From: Ascoidea tarda (nom. inval.)
Taxonomy: Eukaryota; Ascomycota; Saccharomycetes; Ascoideales; Ascoideaceae
Assembly: GCA_030560485.1 (NCBI GenBank)
Contig: JAKTTS010000291.1
Coordinates: 1 to 20,082 of the forward strand
Reading direction: 5' to 3'
DNA length: 20,082 bases
Part shown: piece by piece, positions 7,994 to 18,967 of the stretch
How positions within the stretch are numbered: position 1 is the stretch's first letter
How the letters are laid out: the number at the start of each line of letters is the position of its first letter
Notes under the pieces: model-generated
Told to the model about the DNA's origin: nothing
What the model saw: only the letters and a program-made list of their open reading frames with translations
Database searches by the model: none
Made by a program: the position numbers and the translations under genes

Positions 7994-10900
7994 CTACTGT
8001 GGTGGTTTTCTTCTTAGTGATTTTTGAGTCTTCAAAGGAATGTGATTTGGATCTGGCTCAGGATAACTTATGCTCCAACTGGCGTCTCTAATCAATGTGG
8101 GATCTTGAATGTAATATTTATCAGACAATAGATTTTTAGATTTCTGCAAAAACTCTTCTAGCTCGTTTTCATTACATTTTAGTGTACTATTCCTAATTAT
8201 AGACAGATCCAATTGATTCAACTGATCTAACTGGTCCAACTGATTTTCTTTGTTCTCTTGAATGCTCTGGTTCTCAATGTTATTATCTTGTGCTGTGTAG
8301 CGGTTTGATAAATCAGGCTTAATTTTATAATTGGAAGGCAATTCACTAACTTCATTTTTGTTAAAATCATTATCTTTTTTTTTTCCTTCTTTTTCTTTTC
8401 CAATGTTTTCTGATGGAAGTAAAGGTAATGATTTGAAATAATTAGCAGGTAATGCGGAAAAGTCCTTTTTAGATGTATTTCCTTGATTTGTTTTTATTTT
8501 TAAATCAAATGAATGAATTTCAGATACATTTTTCAAATTATTCTCAGGTTTTCTGTTTATATCCTCTTCATTGTTAGGTAGAGCTAAATCAGACTGAATA
8601 TTTATATTGCTCTTATTTTTGTTTAAATTTTCTTTCAAAATGTTTTTTGAATTTTCAATCAAATCATCGTTTTCCACCTCAACACTCTCTGAAACTGGTG
8701 ATATTATTGATATTTTTGCCAAAGGGATTCGATCCATCCTCTTGTATTGTGTATTTCCTCTTGATATAAATGGAGCTAATGCATTGATTGTTTCAGTTCT
8801 TGGAATAATAGGGTTTTCGTCCAGTGCTAAAACCATATCATCTTCATCTTTGGCGGTTAAAATGGGTTTCTTTCTAACCAACAGTTGTTTTTTCTCAAGG
8901 CTTGTTTTATTTATTGAAAAAGGTGGTGTTTTGCCAATTATTTTAGAATTTTCTTCGTTTTCATTGTCTTTATTATTTCGTTTATCCTCATCCCTTTTTA
9001 TCTCATGATTTATTTGTTCTTCAAGCTCTCTATAAGAATCTACAAAATCTTTGAAAAAAAAACCATTTCCAGTTATATCAGCTTCTAAAATTTCAATTTT
9101 CACCGGTTCCAAAAATTTATTATCATCGTTTTGATTTTTGTTTTGTTGCTCAGATACCGATATTTTTTGGGTCCAGTTTTTATAAAGATTTTTCTCAGAC
9201 TCTAATTCATTTGAGGTTGAAGTTTTTGTTTTAATTTTTTCTGCATATATAGTCAGAGATTTTTGTCCTTCAACTAATGGTGATTCTGATTTTGATGATT
9301 TAAATAACTTTCTAAAAGGATGAGGCGATTTTCGAGTTTTTTTTGGATTACTGTTATCCAGATTATTCTTGACCAGCGAGTATTTTTCTGATGAAGGAGA
9401 CTGTTGTGAATTTTTTTTTTCTGATTTTAATTTTGTTAAAAATTTTTTCAATTCAAAAGATGTTCGTGATTGAGATGTTTGAGATGACCATGGTGACGAA
9501 TTTGTAATTTCAGATTTCGAGTTTGGTATTTCAATTGGTTTGATATTTGGCCTAATAGACAGACTTAATGGGTTAGAAATTTGGGAAATAGGTTTAAAAG
9601 GTAAAGCCTGTTTTTCAAATGTGTTATTCGAAGGGCTTTTTTGGAATGTTTGATCTTGGAAATTAATTGGCTTTGGTTCCATTGATTCTGACTGAAAATG
9701 CTCTGATTGTATTGGTTTAGGTTCAGCTAGTTCTGGTCGAGTTATTTGTTTTGAAGTTACCTTATTTGGGAATGTTTGAGAAAAATTGTTTTGAACCATT
9801 AGTTCGGGAACATTGTATGGTGCTTGGTCAAAAACTTCTTTTTCATTGACTTTTTGATTTTTAATAATTTCATTGGGTAAGAATCCAGTTTTATTTTGTT
9901 GGTGAATTAAGTCGACTTGGGGTATTTGTGGTGAATTTACTAAATTTTGAGTCAATTGAGGTTGGAATAATGTGTGTTGAGCTAGTGGATGTTTAACCAG
10001 TGGAGATTGCATCAACAGAGGATCAACTAAATCTAAATCAGGTTTTTTTGATTCAATATTTTTTAGCTCTGAGTTATTTGCCTCAGAAGAGTTTTCTTTG
10101 TTATTATTATTTACTTTGACCTGATTAGCATCAGAATCAACTATTTCAGATTCAGTGTTTTTGGATACAGTATCTGATTGAGATTGAACAGGATCTGAGG
10201 TTACAATTTCCTCTTGATTAAATTTTTCAGATAAATTTTCTGTTTTTGAAACTTGATGTCCTACTTTGCCCAAATCTTTTGAAATAGTTTTTGAAAGTTC
10301 TTTTGAAAATTTGTTTGTGGGTATTGAAACAAAGTTATCAACAATGGGACAGTTTTGTTCAATTCTTTCAGATTTGTTATCAATATATTTTTCATTAGAT
10401 TTGACTGTATTGCTTGGGATTTTTTTATTCTGATTATTGAATTTGGAATTTGGAAATATTTGAAAATAAACATCCGATTTAAGTTCATGTAAAATCATTT
10501 TATTAGTTTTATATTTTTTGTCATTGATTGATAAATTATAGATAAAATAGCCAGAATTATCAATCAAGAGTCTTAAAAATAGAGCTTCATTTGCAGTCTG
10601 ATAAGGGGAGGTTTTTTTCAGTTGGAAAAAATAGGGACAAAAAGTTTTAGAAATAATAGAGGAATTGACTTTAGTTTTTCTAAAAATTTCTTGATAAGAA
10701 TCAATGTCAGAAAATAAAGAGAAAAAGTTAATTAAATATACCATTAGATGCAATTGATAGATTGAGTATTGCGAAATATCTTTAAGAGTAAAGTCAATGA
10801 GTTCATCTAAAATCAATTTAATTTCCGCTTTAATCTTAGAGGAATTTTCCGATTGAATAGAAAAATTGTAATCGCTAACACTAAAAATAATTGATATATT

Positions 10901-11992
10901 AGAATGAATACTACTTTCACTTAAAAAAGATAATAAAAAGGGACATTTAACTAGAATATCGTAAAATTTTTTGAACTGTTGGTGAGATATTAAAGGTTCG
11001 GACAAACAAGATAGGTAGCGTTTTAAAACATCGCTTGCAACATTATTTGTAATAAAGTATTCAATTGAATTATCATCTGCGTTCCATTTCTTTGTTTCTT
11101 TATTTCTCCTTCTTGGACTGTTTTGGCTTAAAAAATCCTTATTAAAATTACTAATAATTTGACTTTCACCGTTACTATGATTATAATTATTATAATCAGT
11201 AGTGGCATTGTTAATAATAGGAGTGTTATTGCGGGAAATTTTGGAAATATTATTATTATTATTAATATCGTTATTATCCTCATTTTTGTTGCCATTGTCA
11301 TGATCAGGAGTATAGGATTTTCTCTTCCAATTATTATTTTTAAAAGATAAAGAAAATTTTTTATTGATTGGTGCAGTCGGAAGAGAGACTCTTTTAATAT
11401 TGAAGTTATTTGTTGGAAAGTTATCTCCAAAATATGTATGACGACTTAATTTTTTATCGTAGTTTTGACTACTATTTTCTGGATTGGTTTGAGGGTATTT
11501 TCGAAGAGGTTCGACATTAGAGATTGGGTTATTGTGATTTAAATCATTTGGATAAGTTATATTTGGACCATTTTGCAATTGAGGCAATTGGTTTACTTGA
11601 TTTGTTTGATTTGTTTGGTTTATTAGTTTTGCTTGATTTAATGGATCTACCCTAAAAATACTTTTGGATAATTTATATTTATTATGAAGTTTCAAGGCTC
11701 TATCGGGATATTTTCGAAATAAATCAACTAAAAACTGGAGGGAGTCCTCACTACCATGGTCGATAAACACATTAAAGGATTCTGTGACATTGTTATTTAA
11801 AAAGTAGTTGACCAAAGATATAACGATTGATGGTAACTTCAAGCCAATTGTTGTTATGGTATCTTTATTAGCTGAATCTATTAGATAAGGGGCCTCAATA
11901 ACATAAAACCGGGAACGATTCATCTCAAATGCCTTTTCAAGAGAAGATCCAAATGGAGAATCCAAATTCTTCTTTAATTTTAGAGATATCAT
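7994..11992 (-). CDS. Large disordered protein with degenerate N-terminal RhoGAP domain
   Basis: A 1332-residue protein with an ATG at 11992. Residues 10-100 resemble the first half of a RhoGAP domain: FGSSLEKAFEMN, then LKLPSIVISLVNYFLNNNVT, then VFIDHGSEDSLQFLVDLFRKYP, where functional GAPs read GIFRVSGS. The arginine finger position is Ile77. An Asn-rich insert (about 115-310) splits the domain, which resumes with SDVLKRYLSCLSEPLIS (320-336), matching the GAP motif LKxYLRxLPEPLI. YQLHLMVYLINFFSLF (412-427) follows, then TKVNSSIISKTFCPYFF (440-456), where the usual NKM Asn is Thr. From about 500 on it is Ser/Asn/Gln/Lys-rich low complexity with Gln-Leu and Asn-Gln repeats and no recognisable domain. 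It is probably a Rho-family binding scaffold without GAP activity. Which yeast RhoGAP it descends from (Sac7/Bag7, Rgd, Ecm25 types) I cannot decide. The intact 4-kb frame argues that it is functional. Confidence 0.75.
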   Translation of the reverse strand: MISLKLKKNLDSPFGSSLEKAFEMNRSRFYVIEAPYLIDSANKDTITTIGLKLPSIVISLVNYFLNNNVTESFNVFIDHGSEDSLQFLVDLFRKYPDRALKLHNKYKLSKSIFRVDPLNQAKLINQTNQTNQVNQLPQLQNGPNITYPNDLNHNNPISNVEPLRKYPQTNPENSSQNYDKKLSRHTYFGDNFPTNNFNIKRVSLPTAPINKKFSLSFKNNNWKRKSYTPDHDNGNKNEDNNDINNNNNISKISRNNTPIINNATTDYNNYNHSNGESQIISNFNKDFLSQNSPRRRNKETKKWNADDNSIEYFITNNVASDVLKRYLSCLSEPLISHQQFKKFYDILVKCPFLLSFLSESSIHSNISIIFSVSDYNFSIQSENSSKIKAEIKLILDELIDFTLKDISQYSIYQLHLMVYLINFFSLFSDIDSYQEIFRKTKVNSSIISKTFCPYFFQLKKTSPYQTANEALFLRLLIDNSGYFIYNLSINDKKYKTNKMILHELKSDVYFQIFPNSKFNNQNKKIPSNTVKSNEKYIDNKSERIEQNCPIVDNFVSIPTNKFSKELSKTISKDLGKVGHQVSKTENLSEKFNQEEIVTSDPVQSQSDTVSKNTESEIVDSDANQVKVNNNNKENSSEANNSELKNIESKKPDLDLVDPLLMQSPLVKHPLAQHTLFQPQLTQNLVNSPQIPQVDLIHQQNKTGFLPNEIIKNQKVNEKEVFDQAPYNVPELMVQNNFSQTFPNKVTSKQITRPELAEPKPIQSEHFQSESMEPKPINFQDQTFQKSPSNNTFEKQALPFKPISQISNPLSLSIRPNIKPIEIPNSKSEITNSSPWSSQTSQSRTSFELKKFLTKLKSEKKNSQQSPSSEKYSLVKNNLDNSNPKKTRKSPHPFRKLFKSSKSESPLVEGQKSLTIYAEKIKTKTSTSNELESEKNLYKNWTQKISVSEQQNKNQNDDNKFLEPVKIEILEADITGNGFFFKDFVDSYRELEEQINHEIKRDEDKRNNKDNENEENSKIIGKTPPFSINKTSLEKKQLLVRKKPILTAKDEDDMVLALDENPIIPRTETINALAPFISRGNTQYKRMDRIPLAKISIISPVSESVEVENDDLIENSKNILKENLNKNKSNINIQSDLALPNNEEDINRKPENNLKNVSEIHSFDLKIKTNQGNTSKKDFSALPANYFKSLPLLPSENIGKEKEGKKKDNDFNKNEVSELPSNYKIKPDLSNRYTAQDNNIENQSIQENKENQLDQLDQLNQLDLSIIRNSTLKCNENELEEFLQKSKNLLSDKYYIQDPTLIRDASWSISYPEPDPNHIPLKTQKSLRRKPPQ

Positions 11993-12515
11993 AATTATCT
12001 GATATGTTTAATACAATAACTAAGATCAAGATCAAAAATGGCTGATTTCTCCTGGATGATGAATTTAAAAGTACTAAAATGTTGAATGAGTTGATAACAA
12101 AGACACGCAGAAGTAGAGGATGTTCTCAATTGATGAAAAATGACTAAAAAATAGCACAGCAAGCAAGGACTAATAGTTAAAGGATTAAAAGTGAAGAATC
12201 CCTAATGACTTTATACTAAAAACCAGAGAAAAACGGATTAAGTTGGTGCTATAGATAATCCTTAAAATAGTTAAACCAGGGTTGAGGATATGCGTTTAAC
12301 TACATAAACAGCATTTACAGCGAAAACCACCAAACCAAGCCCTGAACTCTAATTTCTTTGAGATTTTCTTCGCGGCACCAGATAATTTTTTTATCTCCGC
12401 GAAAAAAAGTTTTTGATTGAAATTTTTCTCTTTACATTAATTGCAAACTTTTATCAATTGAAAGAGATACTTGCCTGTGTTGGTTTTGGGAGCAGCTGCT
12501 AATTTTATTTTGACG
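11993..12515. promoter_or_regulatory. Shared divergent promoter region (RhoGAP-like gene / ARX1)
   Basis: These 523 bp lie between two divergent starts. They are AT-rich, with no clear TATA box and no PAC or RRPE ribosome-biogenesis motif that I could see. The ARX1-proximal third contains a strong hairpin flanked by two inverted CGCGAA sequences (12369-12403). Confidence 0.55.
12369..12403. repeat. Two-tier inverted repeat in the ARX1 promoter/leader
   Basis: The outer arms TTCGCGG (12369-12375) and CCGCGAA (12397-12403) are perfect complements. Inside them AGATAA (12380-12385) and TTATCT (12391-12396) pair around a TTTTT loop, with a one-sided CACC bulge. Outside, TTTT/AAAA extends pairing after one mismatch. 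The arms also read as two inverted CGCGAA(A) sites of the SBF/MBF type. The centre is 130 bp before the ARX1 ATG. Confidence 0.65.
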
Positions 12516-14189
12516 ATGGAACTAGTTCAAATCAGTAAAGAAGAGAGCTCAAGGCTTCTCAAAGACAAGAATGTTTTAAATGAGGTTGTTCTTGACAAAT
12601 ACAGACTTGCAGGTCAAATAACTCAAACATGTTTAGACTATTTACTTAATTTAATAAGAGATTCCTATCATTTGGCAAAGATGAATCCATTATCTTCAAC
12701 TGAGCTATGCATTCTTGGAGATTCATATTTATCAAAAGCCTTAAAGAGTGTATATAGCAAAGGTTCATTGTCTGTCAGTGAAAAAGGTATTTCAATGCCT
12801 GTCACAATTCAAGTCAACGACATACTATCCGGGGTTTCTCCAGAAATAGATGATGCAAAATCATTAAACTTGTATTTCACTCCAGGTGATATTGTTAAGA
12901 TATCATTTGGTGTTCATATTGACGGTTATACATCCAATGTTTCTCATACAATCGTAATTTATCCTCCACCTAATCCAAATCAACAGCCTTTGGATCAAAA
13001 TGATATTAAACCTGCTGGTCCATTATTGGGTCCCAAGGCAGATGCAATTTGCGCTTCATACATTGCAATTGAAGCTGTAGTATCTTTAATGGGTTTGGCT
13101 GTAGCACCTGAAAAAATTCCTAAAAGTTTCAATTCTAATAATATAAACGGAACTCTAATTAGACAATTAGTTGATAGAATTGCGTCAATCTACAACTGTG
13201 CTGTTGTACCATCATCTAAGGTGAGAAGAGTAAGAAGATTTCTTGCTGGCCAAGCTGAAGGTGTAGTTCTTGAGAAGGAGTTTAAGGGGATTGTTTGGAC
13301 TGAAGCCAATCAGGAAGCTAGTTTATTAGCGAGATCTGAAAGTACAGAATTGGAAAAATACAATTTAAATAAGAAAGATAAAGAGTTTCTTGTAATCCCC
13401 GGAGAAGTATATTTAATTGATATCCATATGGCACCGCTTTCTGAATTTAAGAAAGAAGTTGGTTTGGTGACATTAGAAGAAGTCAACAATCATGTTGGTA
13501 GTAAAGATAATAGTTTGAAATTGAGACCTTCTATTTTCCTTAGAGATTTTGCTTATTCTTATGCTTTACGTTTAAGTGCCTCGAGGAAAACTATAACAAA
13601 AATTGATCAAACATGTTCAGTGTATCCTTTCAAGATATCATATCTTTCAGATAATTTCCCAATTGATCCAAAAGGAAATCTACCCGAACAGATTAAAAAA
13701 ATACAGGACGATATTAAATTGGTAAGATTGGGAATGAGTGAGATTGTTAATCATAGATTAGTAACAGAAAGACCAGTTACTGTTGGAAAATTTATACCTT
13801 TAAAAGAAATTTTAAAGGCTTCAAACCCAAATGGGCAAACTAGTTCAACTGTTTTACCTGACACTTTATTAGATATTCCATTGCCAAAATTAGGTATCAC
13901 ATCATTAAAATTGCAAAATTTAGTAAGATATGGGAAAAAAATTCCAATTGCTAGTGAATCGACAACTATTATATTGATTAAAAATGGAAATAATTTCACT
14001 AGTGGTGGTAAAGGCGAAGTGCTAAGATTATCAGGTGGATCAAAAGTTGCCAAACCAAATTGGGTTCATAGCGATTACAGTTTAAAAGGAGAAGGAGCTG
14101 AAGAAATCGTTAATATAATAAGGCTAGGTCAAGATAGTAGGTTTGGAGTTAAGATTAAAGAATGCCAGCCAATTAAAATGCAATTTTAA
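12516..14189 (+). CDS. ARX1: ARX1, 60S pre-ribosome nuclear export factor (methionine aminopeptidase-like)
   Basis: A 557-residue pita-bread-fold protein that binds the polypeptide exit-tunnel region of pre-60S particles and helps their passage through nuclear pores. The first ATG, at 12516, gives MELVQISKEESSRLLKDKN. Yeast Arx1 likewise begins ALAISHEDTQILLKDKN (recalled), so an upstream TTG-initiated extension (12471) is rejected. Shared blocks include LDKYRLAGQI, DIVKISFGVHIDGYTSNVSHT (from about residue 124; split here for length: DIVKISFGVH plus IDGYTSNVSHT), GPLLGPKADA, SKVRRVRRFLAGQAEGVV (from about 234), GEVYLIDIHMA, VYPFKISYLSDNFP, RLGMSEI, ASNPNG, LPLPKLG-like PLPKLGITSLKL and LRLSGGSKVAKPNWVHS. 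Arx1 is a catalytically dead relative of methionine aminopeptidases. Length is slightly below S. cerevisiae Arx1 (593) because the C-terminal tail is shorter. It shares its upstream region with the RhoGAP-like gene. Confidence 0.95.
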   Translation: MELVQISKEESSRLLKDKNVLNEVVLDKYRLAGQITQTCLDYLLNLIRDSYHLAKMNPLSSTELCILGDSYLSKALKSVYSKGSLSVSEKGISMPVTIQVNDILSGVSPEIDDAKSLNLYFTPGDIVKISFGVHIDGYTSNVSHTIVIYPPPNPNQQPLDQNDIKPAGPLLGPKADAICASYIAIEAVVSLMGLAVAPEKIPKSFNSNNINGTLIRQLVDRIASIYNCAVVPSSKVRRVRRFLAGQAEGVVLEKEFKGIVWTEANQEASLLARSESTELEKYNLNKKDKEFLVIPGEVYLIDIHMAPLSEFKKEVGLVTLEEVNNHVGSKDNSLKLRPSIFLRDFAYSYALRLSASRKTITKIDQTCSVYPFKISYLSDNFPIDPKGNLPEQIKKIQDDIKLVRLGMSEIVNHRLVTERPVTVGKFIPLKEILKASNPNGQTSSTVLPDTLLDIPLPKLGITSLKLQNLVRYGKKIPIASESTTIILIKNGNNFTSGGKGEVLRLSGGSKVAKPNWVHSDYSLKGEGAEEIVNIIRLGQDSRFGVKIKECQPIKMQF

Positions 14190-14190
14190 A

Positions 14191-14263
14191 AATTATAGAT
14201 AATAAAAAATTACAGATAATGAAATAATATAGATAATGAAATATTATAGATAATGAAATATTA
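14191..14263. repeat. ARX1: About 17-bp tandem repeat just after the ARX1 stop
   Basis: About four imperfect copies of the unit ATTATAGATAATGAAAT start two bases after the ARX1 stop codon and end in TATATATAC. They form the ARX1 3' UTR, and the TATATA part could serve as a polyadenylation efficiency element. It is simple-repeat expansion with no further function visible. Confidence 0.7.
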
Positions 14264-14398
14264 TATATACTCAATTGTATTATTATTCAGATATTTATTA
14301 TAAAAACAACCATACCCCCATCAAAAATTGATATTCAAATTTAATGGATATCAAATCTAGAAAAAAATTACTTGAGACTGAATGTATACCTATATATG

Positions 14399-15382
14399 TT
14401 AAATTTTCTGGGCAGCAGCAACAATGTAATCTTGAGGAATCAAGTAATTGATAGAGTCATCAAATTTTATTGATTCTAAAAGATCATTTTCTAGCATCTC
14501 TAAGATGTGTTTTGGAGAATGATTTGCCATAAACCCAGAATGCATGTAAGTCCAAAACGAATCACTCAAATGAATTTTATAGTTTTTAAGATTACCTGAT
14601 AAATTAAAGGAATTTTTGATTTGATTGTATGGTAAACCGCCAATATGTTGAACACCACTTGAAGATTGTTTTTCGATTTTGGGCTTGTTAAAATCCTCGA
14701 TTTTGTAACCATCAAGATCTTTTGAATGAATATCAATAATAATTAACCAACCATCTTTCTTTAAAAAGGTCGATAATCGATGGGTTATTTTATCCAAATC
14801 ATGGAAATGATGATAACCCAAAGTACAAAGCACAACATCAAAATCATTTTCCCTAACCAAGGATGAATCAAAATTTTCGGATACAATATCAAGGTTATAA
14901 CTTTGAACATTATAACCAGACTCACTAAAATGTTTACATTTCTCATTAAATAACTCTAAAGCATCATCAGATATATCAATACCAACATATTTACTATCTT
15001 TACCAATGTTCTGAACCATCAATTGAGACACTAAACCTGTACCACAAGCAAAATCCAATATATTCAAAGACTTGTTTGGATTGAATAGTAAATTTGAGTT
15101 TTTAGGATCTTTGTAATCTGGGATATAAAAGTCTTTGTTTGAGTAACCAAAAACTGGTAAATTTTTATCACCAAGTGCCTCTGAATCTTTGTCATTCGAG
15201 TGATCCAACTTTGGATGAAAGTTCACTGGATCAAAACCTAACAATAATTTTGTTAGAATATAGTGTGCCCCAGACAATTCAGTACTATGTCTATCATAGA
15301 GTTTGACCATGTCCTTGTTGAAGTGTTTTTTGTTTTCTTCGATTGCATTTTGATGGTGATTTTCGGAATTTTTTGAAGTCAT
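14399..15382 (-). CDS. Class I SAM-dependent methyltransferase, substrate unknown
   Basis: A 327-residue protein starting at ATG 15382 (MTSKNSENHH). The N-terminal 100 residues are hydrophilic, with KLYDRHSTELSGAHYILTK, typical of proteins in which a YDxxA/S-like region precedes the fold. Motif I is NILDFACGTGLVSQL (107-121), with the SAM-binding glycines. The acidic ribose ligand is Asp136 in YVGIDIS, motif II/III sits around YNLDIV (162-167), and motif IV is FDVVLCTLGYHHFHDL (181-196), followed by DGWLIIIDIH (210-219). This is the Methyltransf_11/12-like pattern. The C-terminal 100 residues (GGLPYNQIKNSF, SGFMANHSP, IPQDYIVAAAQ) may form the substrate lid. I know no S. cerevisiae namesake, and the substrate (small molecule, lipid or protein) cannot be told. 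It is divergently transcribed from MCM6 (432 bp apart) and convergent with ARX1. Confidence 0.85.
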   Translation of the reverse strand: MTSKNSENHHQNAIEENKKHFNKDMVKLYDRHSTELSGAHYILTKLLLGFDPVNFHPKLDHSNDKDSEALGDKNLPVFGYSNKDFYIPDYKDPKNSNLLFNPNKSLNILDFACGTGLVSQLMVQNIGKDSKYVGIDISDDALELFNEKCKHFSESGYNVQSYNLDIVSENFDSSLVRENDFDVVLCTLGYHHFHDLDKITHRLSTFLKKDGWLIIIDIHSKDLDGYKIEDFNKPKIEKQSSSGVQHIGGLPYNQIKNSFNLSGNLKNYKIHLSDSFWTYMHSGFMANHSPKHILEMLENDLLESIKFDDSINYLIPQDYIVAAAQKI

Positions 15383-15617
15383 TGTGAAAACAATCTGGGT
15401 TGAAAAAGAGCTATGCGACTAGTCTGAGAGATAAAAGCAAATTGGTGAGTTAACTTGAGGATATTGTGTGGGCTTATATACCAATGGGATTTGAACATCT
15501 TGAGCCCAGTTTCGGTCTTTCAACTGAGCCCTATTTTGATTGCCGAAAAAGCCCTACTAGTTATGTTAAAGCCCTGTCCGTGGTGATAATATCACATTGT
15601 AGGACTTGTAAGATGAG

Positions 15618-15623
15618 ACGCGT
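15618..15623. promoter_or_regulatory. MCM6: MCB element (ACGCGT), MBF site for MCM6
   Basis: A perfect ACGCGT lies 192 bp before the MCM6 ATG. MCB boxes drive G1/S transcription of replication genes through Mbp1-Swi6 in yeasts, and MCM genes are typical targets. The palindrome has no orientation, but MCM6 is the likelier target of the two divergent genes. Confidence 0.7.
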
Positions 15624-15652
15624 CCTTTTAGAGGTTGAAAAACTGCGTCAAA

Positions 15653-15658
15653 ACGCGA
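15653..15658. promoter_or_regulatory. MCM6: Second MCB/SCB-like site (ACGCGA) upstream of MCM6
   Basis: ACGCGA, in the context AAACGCGACTTT, lies 35 bp from the perfect MCB. It shares the CGCG core and differs by one base from ACGCGT. Spacing near three helical turns would suit paired MBF binding; this is inference. Confidence 0.5.
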
Positions 15659-15772
15659 CTTTCCCGATTGGGTAGCTGCCTCTTTTGTTGTTTTTTCATG
15701 TTTACCAACAGCTGGATCTTTCACTTTATGAGATCCACTACCTTGATAATATACCTTTACTATCTGGCTTGA

Positions 15773-18676
<2,904 letters not shown>

Positions 18677-18686
18677 ACCAATACCA

Positions 18687-18726
18687 AATATACCTTAAAT
18701 ATATCTTAAATTTACCTTAAATATAT
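18687..18726. repeat. MCM6: 11-bp tandem repeat after the MCM6 stop
   Basis: Three consecutive 11-bp units (ATATACCTTAA, ATATATCTTAA, ATTTACCTTAA) and a partial fourth begin 11 bp after the MCM6 stop codon. They supply several TATATA/TATATC-type efficiency elements, so they may form the MCM6 3'-end signal. Confidence 0.7.
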
Positions 18727-18835
18727 CGAGACGCTAGAGCATGTAAGTTTCTGCAAAACGTTTTTCTGATTTTAAAGTTAAACGAGTCGAAATTTGAGAA
18801 GAGTGAAAAAATAAAAAACTGGGAGAGTTATTGAA

Positions 18836-18862
18836 TGAGTAATCTGATTGGGCTTTGAGTCT
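18836..18862 (+). promoter_or_regulatory. HIS1: Near-consensus Gcn4 sites upstream of HIS1
   Basis: TGAGTAA (18836-18842) and TGAGTCT (18856-18862) each differ by one base from the Gcn4 consensus TGASTCA and lie 106-132 bp before the HIS1 ATG. A weaker CGAGTCG is at 18783-18789. HIS genes are under general amino-acid control in yeasts. The matches are imperfect, so this is tentative. Confidence 0.4.
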
Positions 18863-18967
18863 ACAAGTACAAATACTCGTCATTTGAATTTTCATTTTTT
18901 TATATTTTTGGTTTGGGGGTTTCTTAGTCAAGCACATAGATAAATAAACACACAAAAATAAAACAAA

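Noticed and set aside
8607-9008. Plus-strand frame of 133 codons inside the RhoGAP-like gene
   Set aside because: Antisense shadow of a long coding frame; Ser/Phe-rich with no recognisable motif.
12471-12515. N-terminal extension of ARX1 from a TTG codon
   Set aside because: Yeast nuclear genes start at ATG, and the ATG at 12516 aligns with the known Arx1 N-terminus.
15466-15675. Short plus-strand frame before MCM6
   Set aside because: It lies over the MCB sites in the promoter, is short, and is not recognisable.
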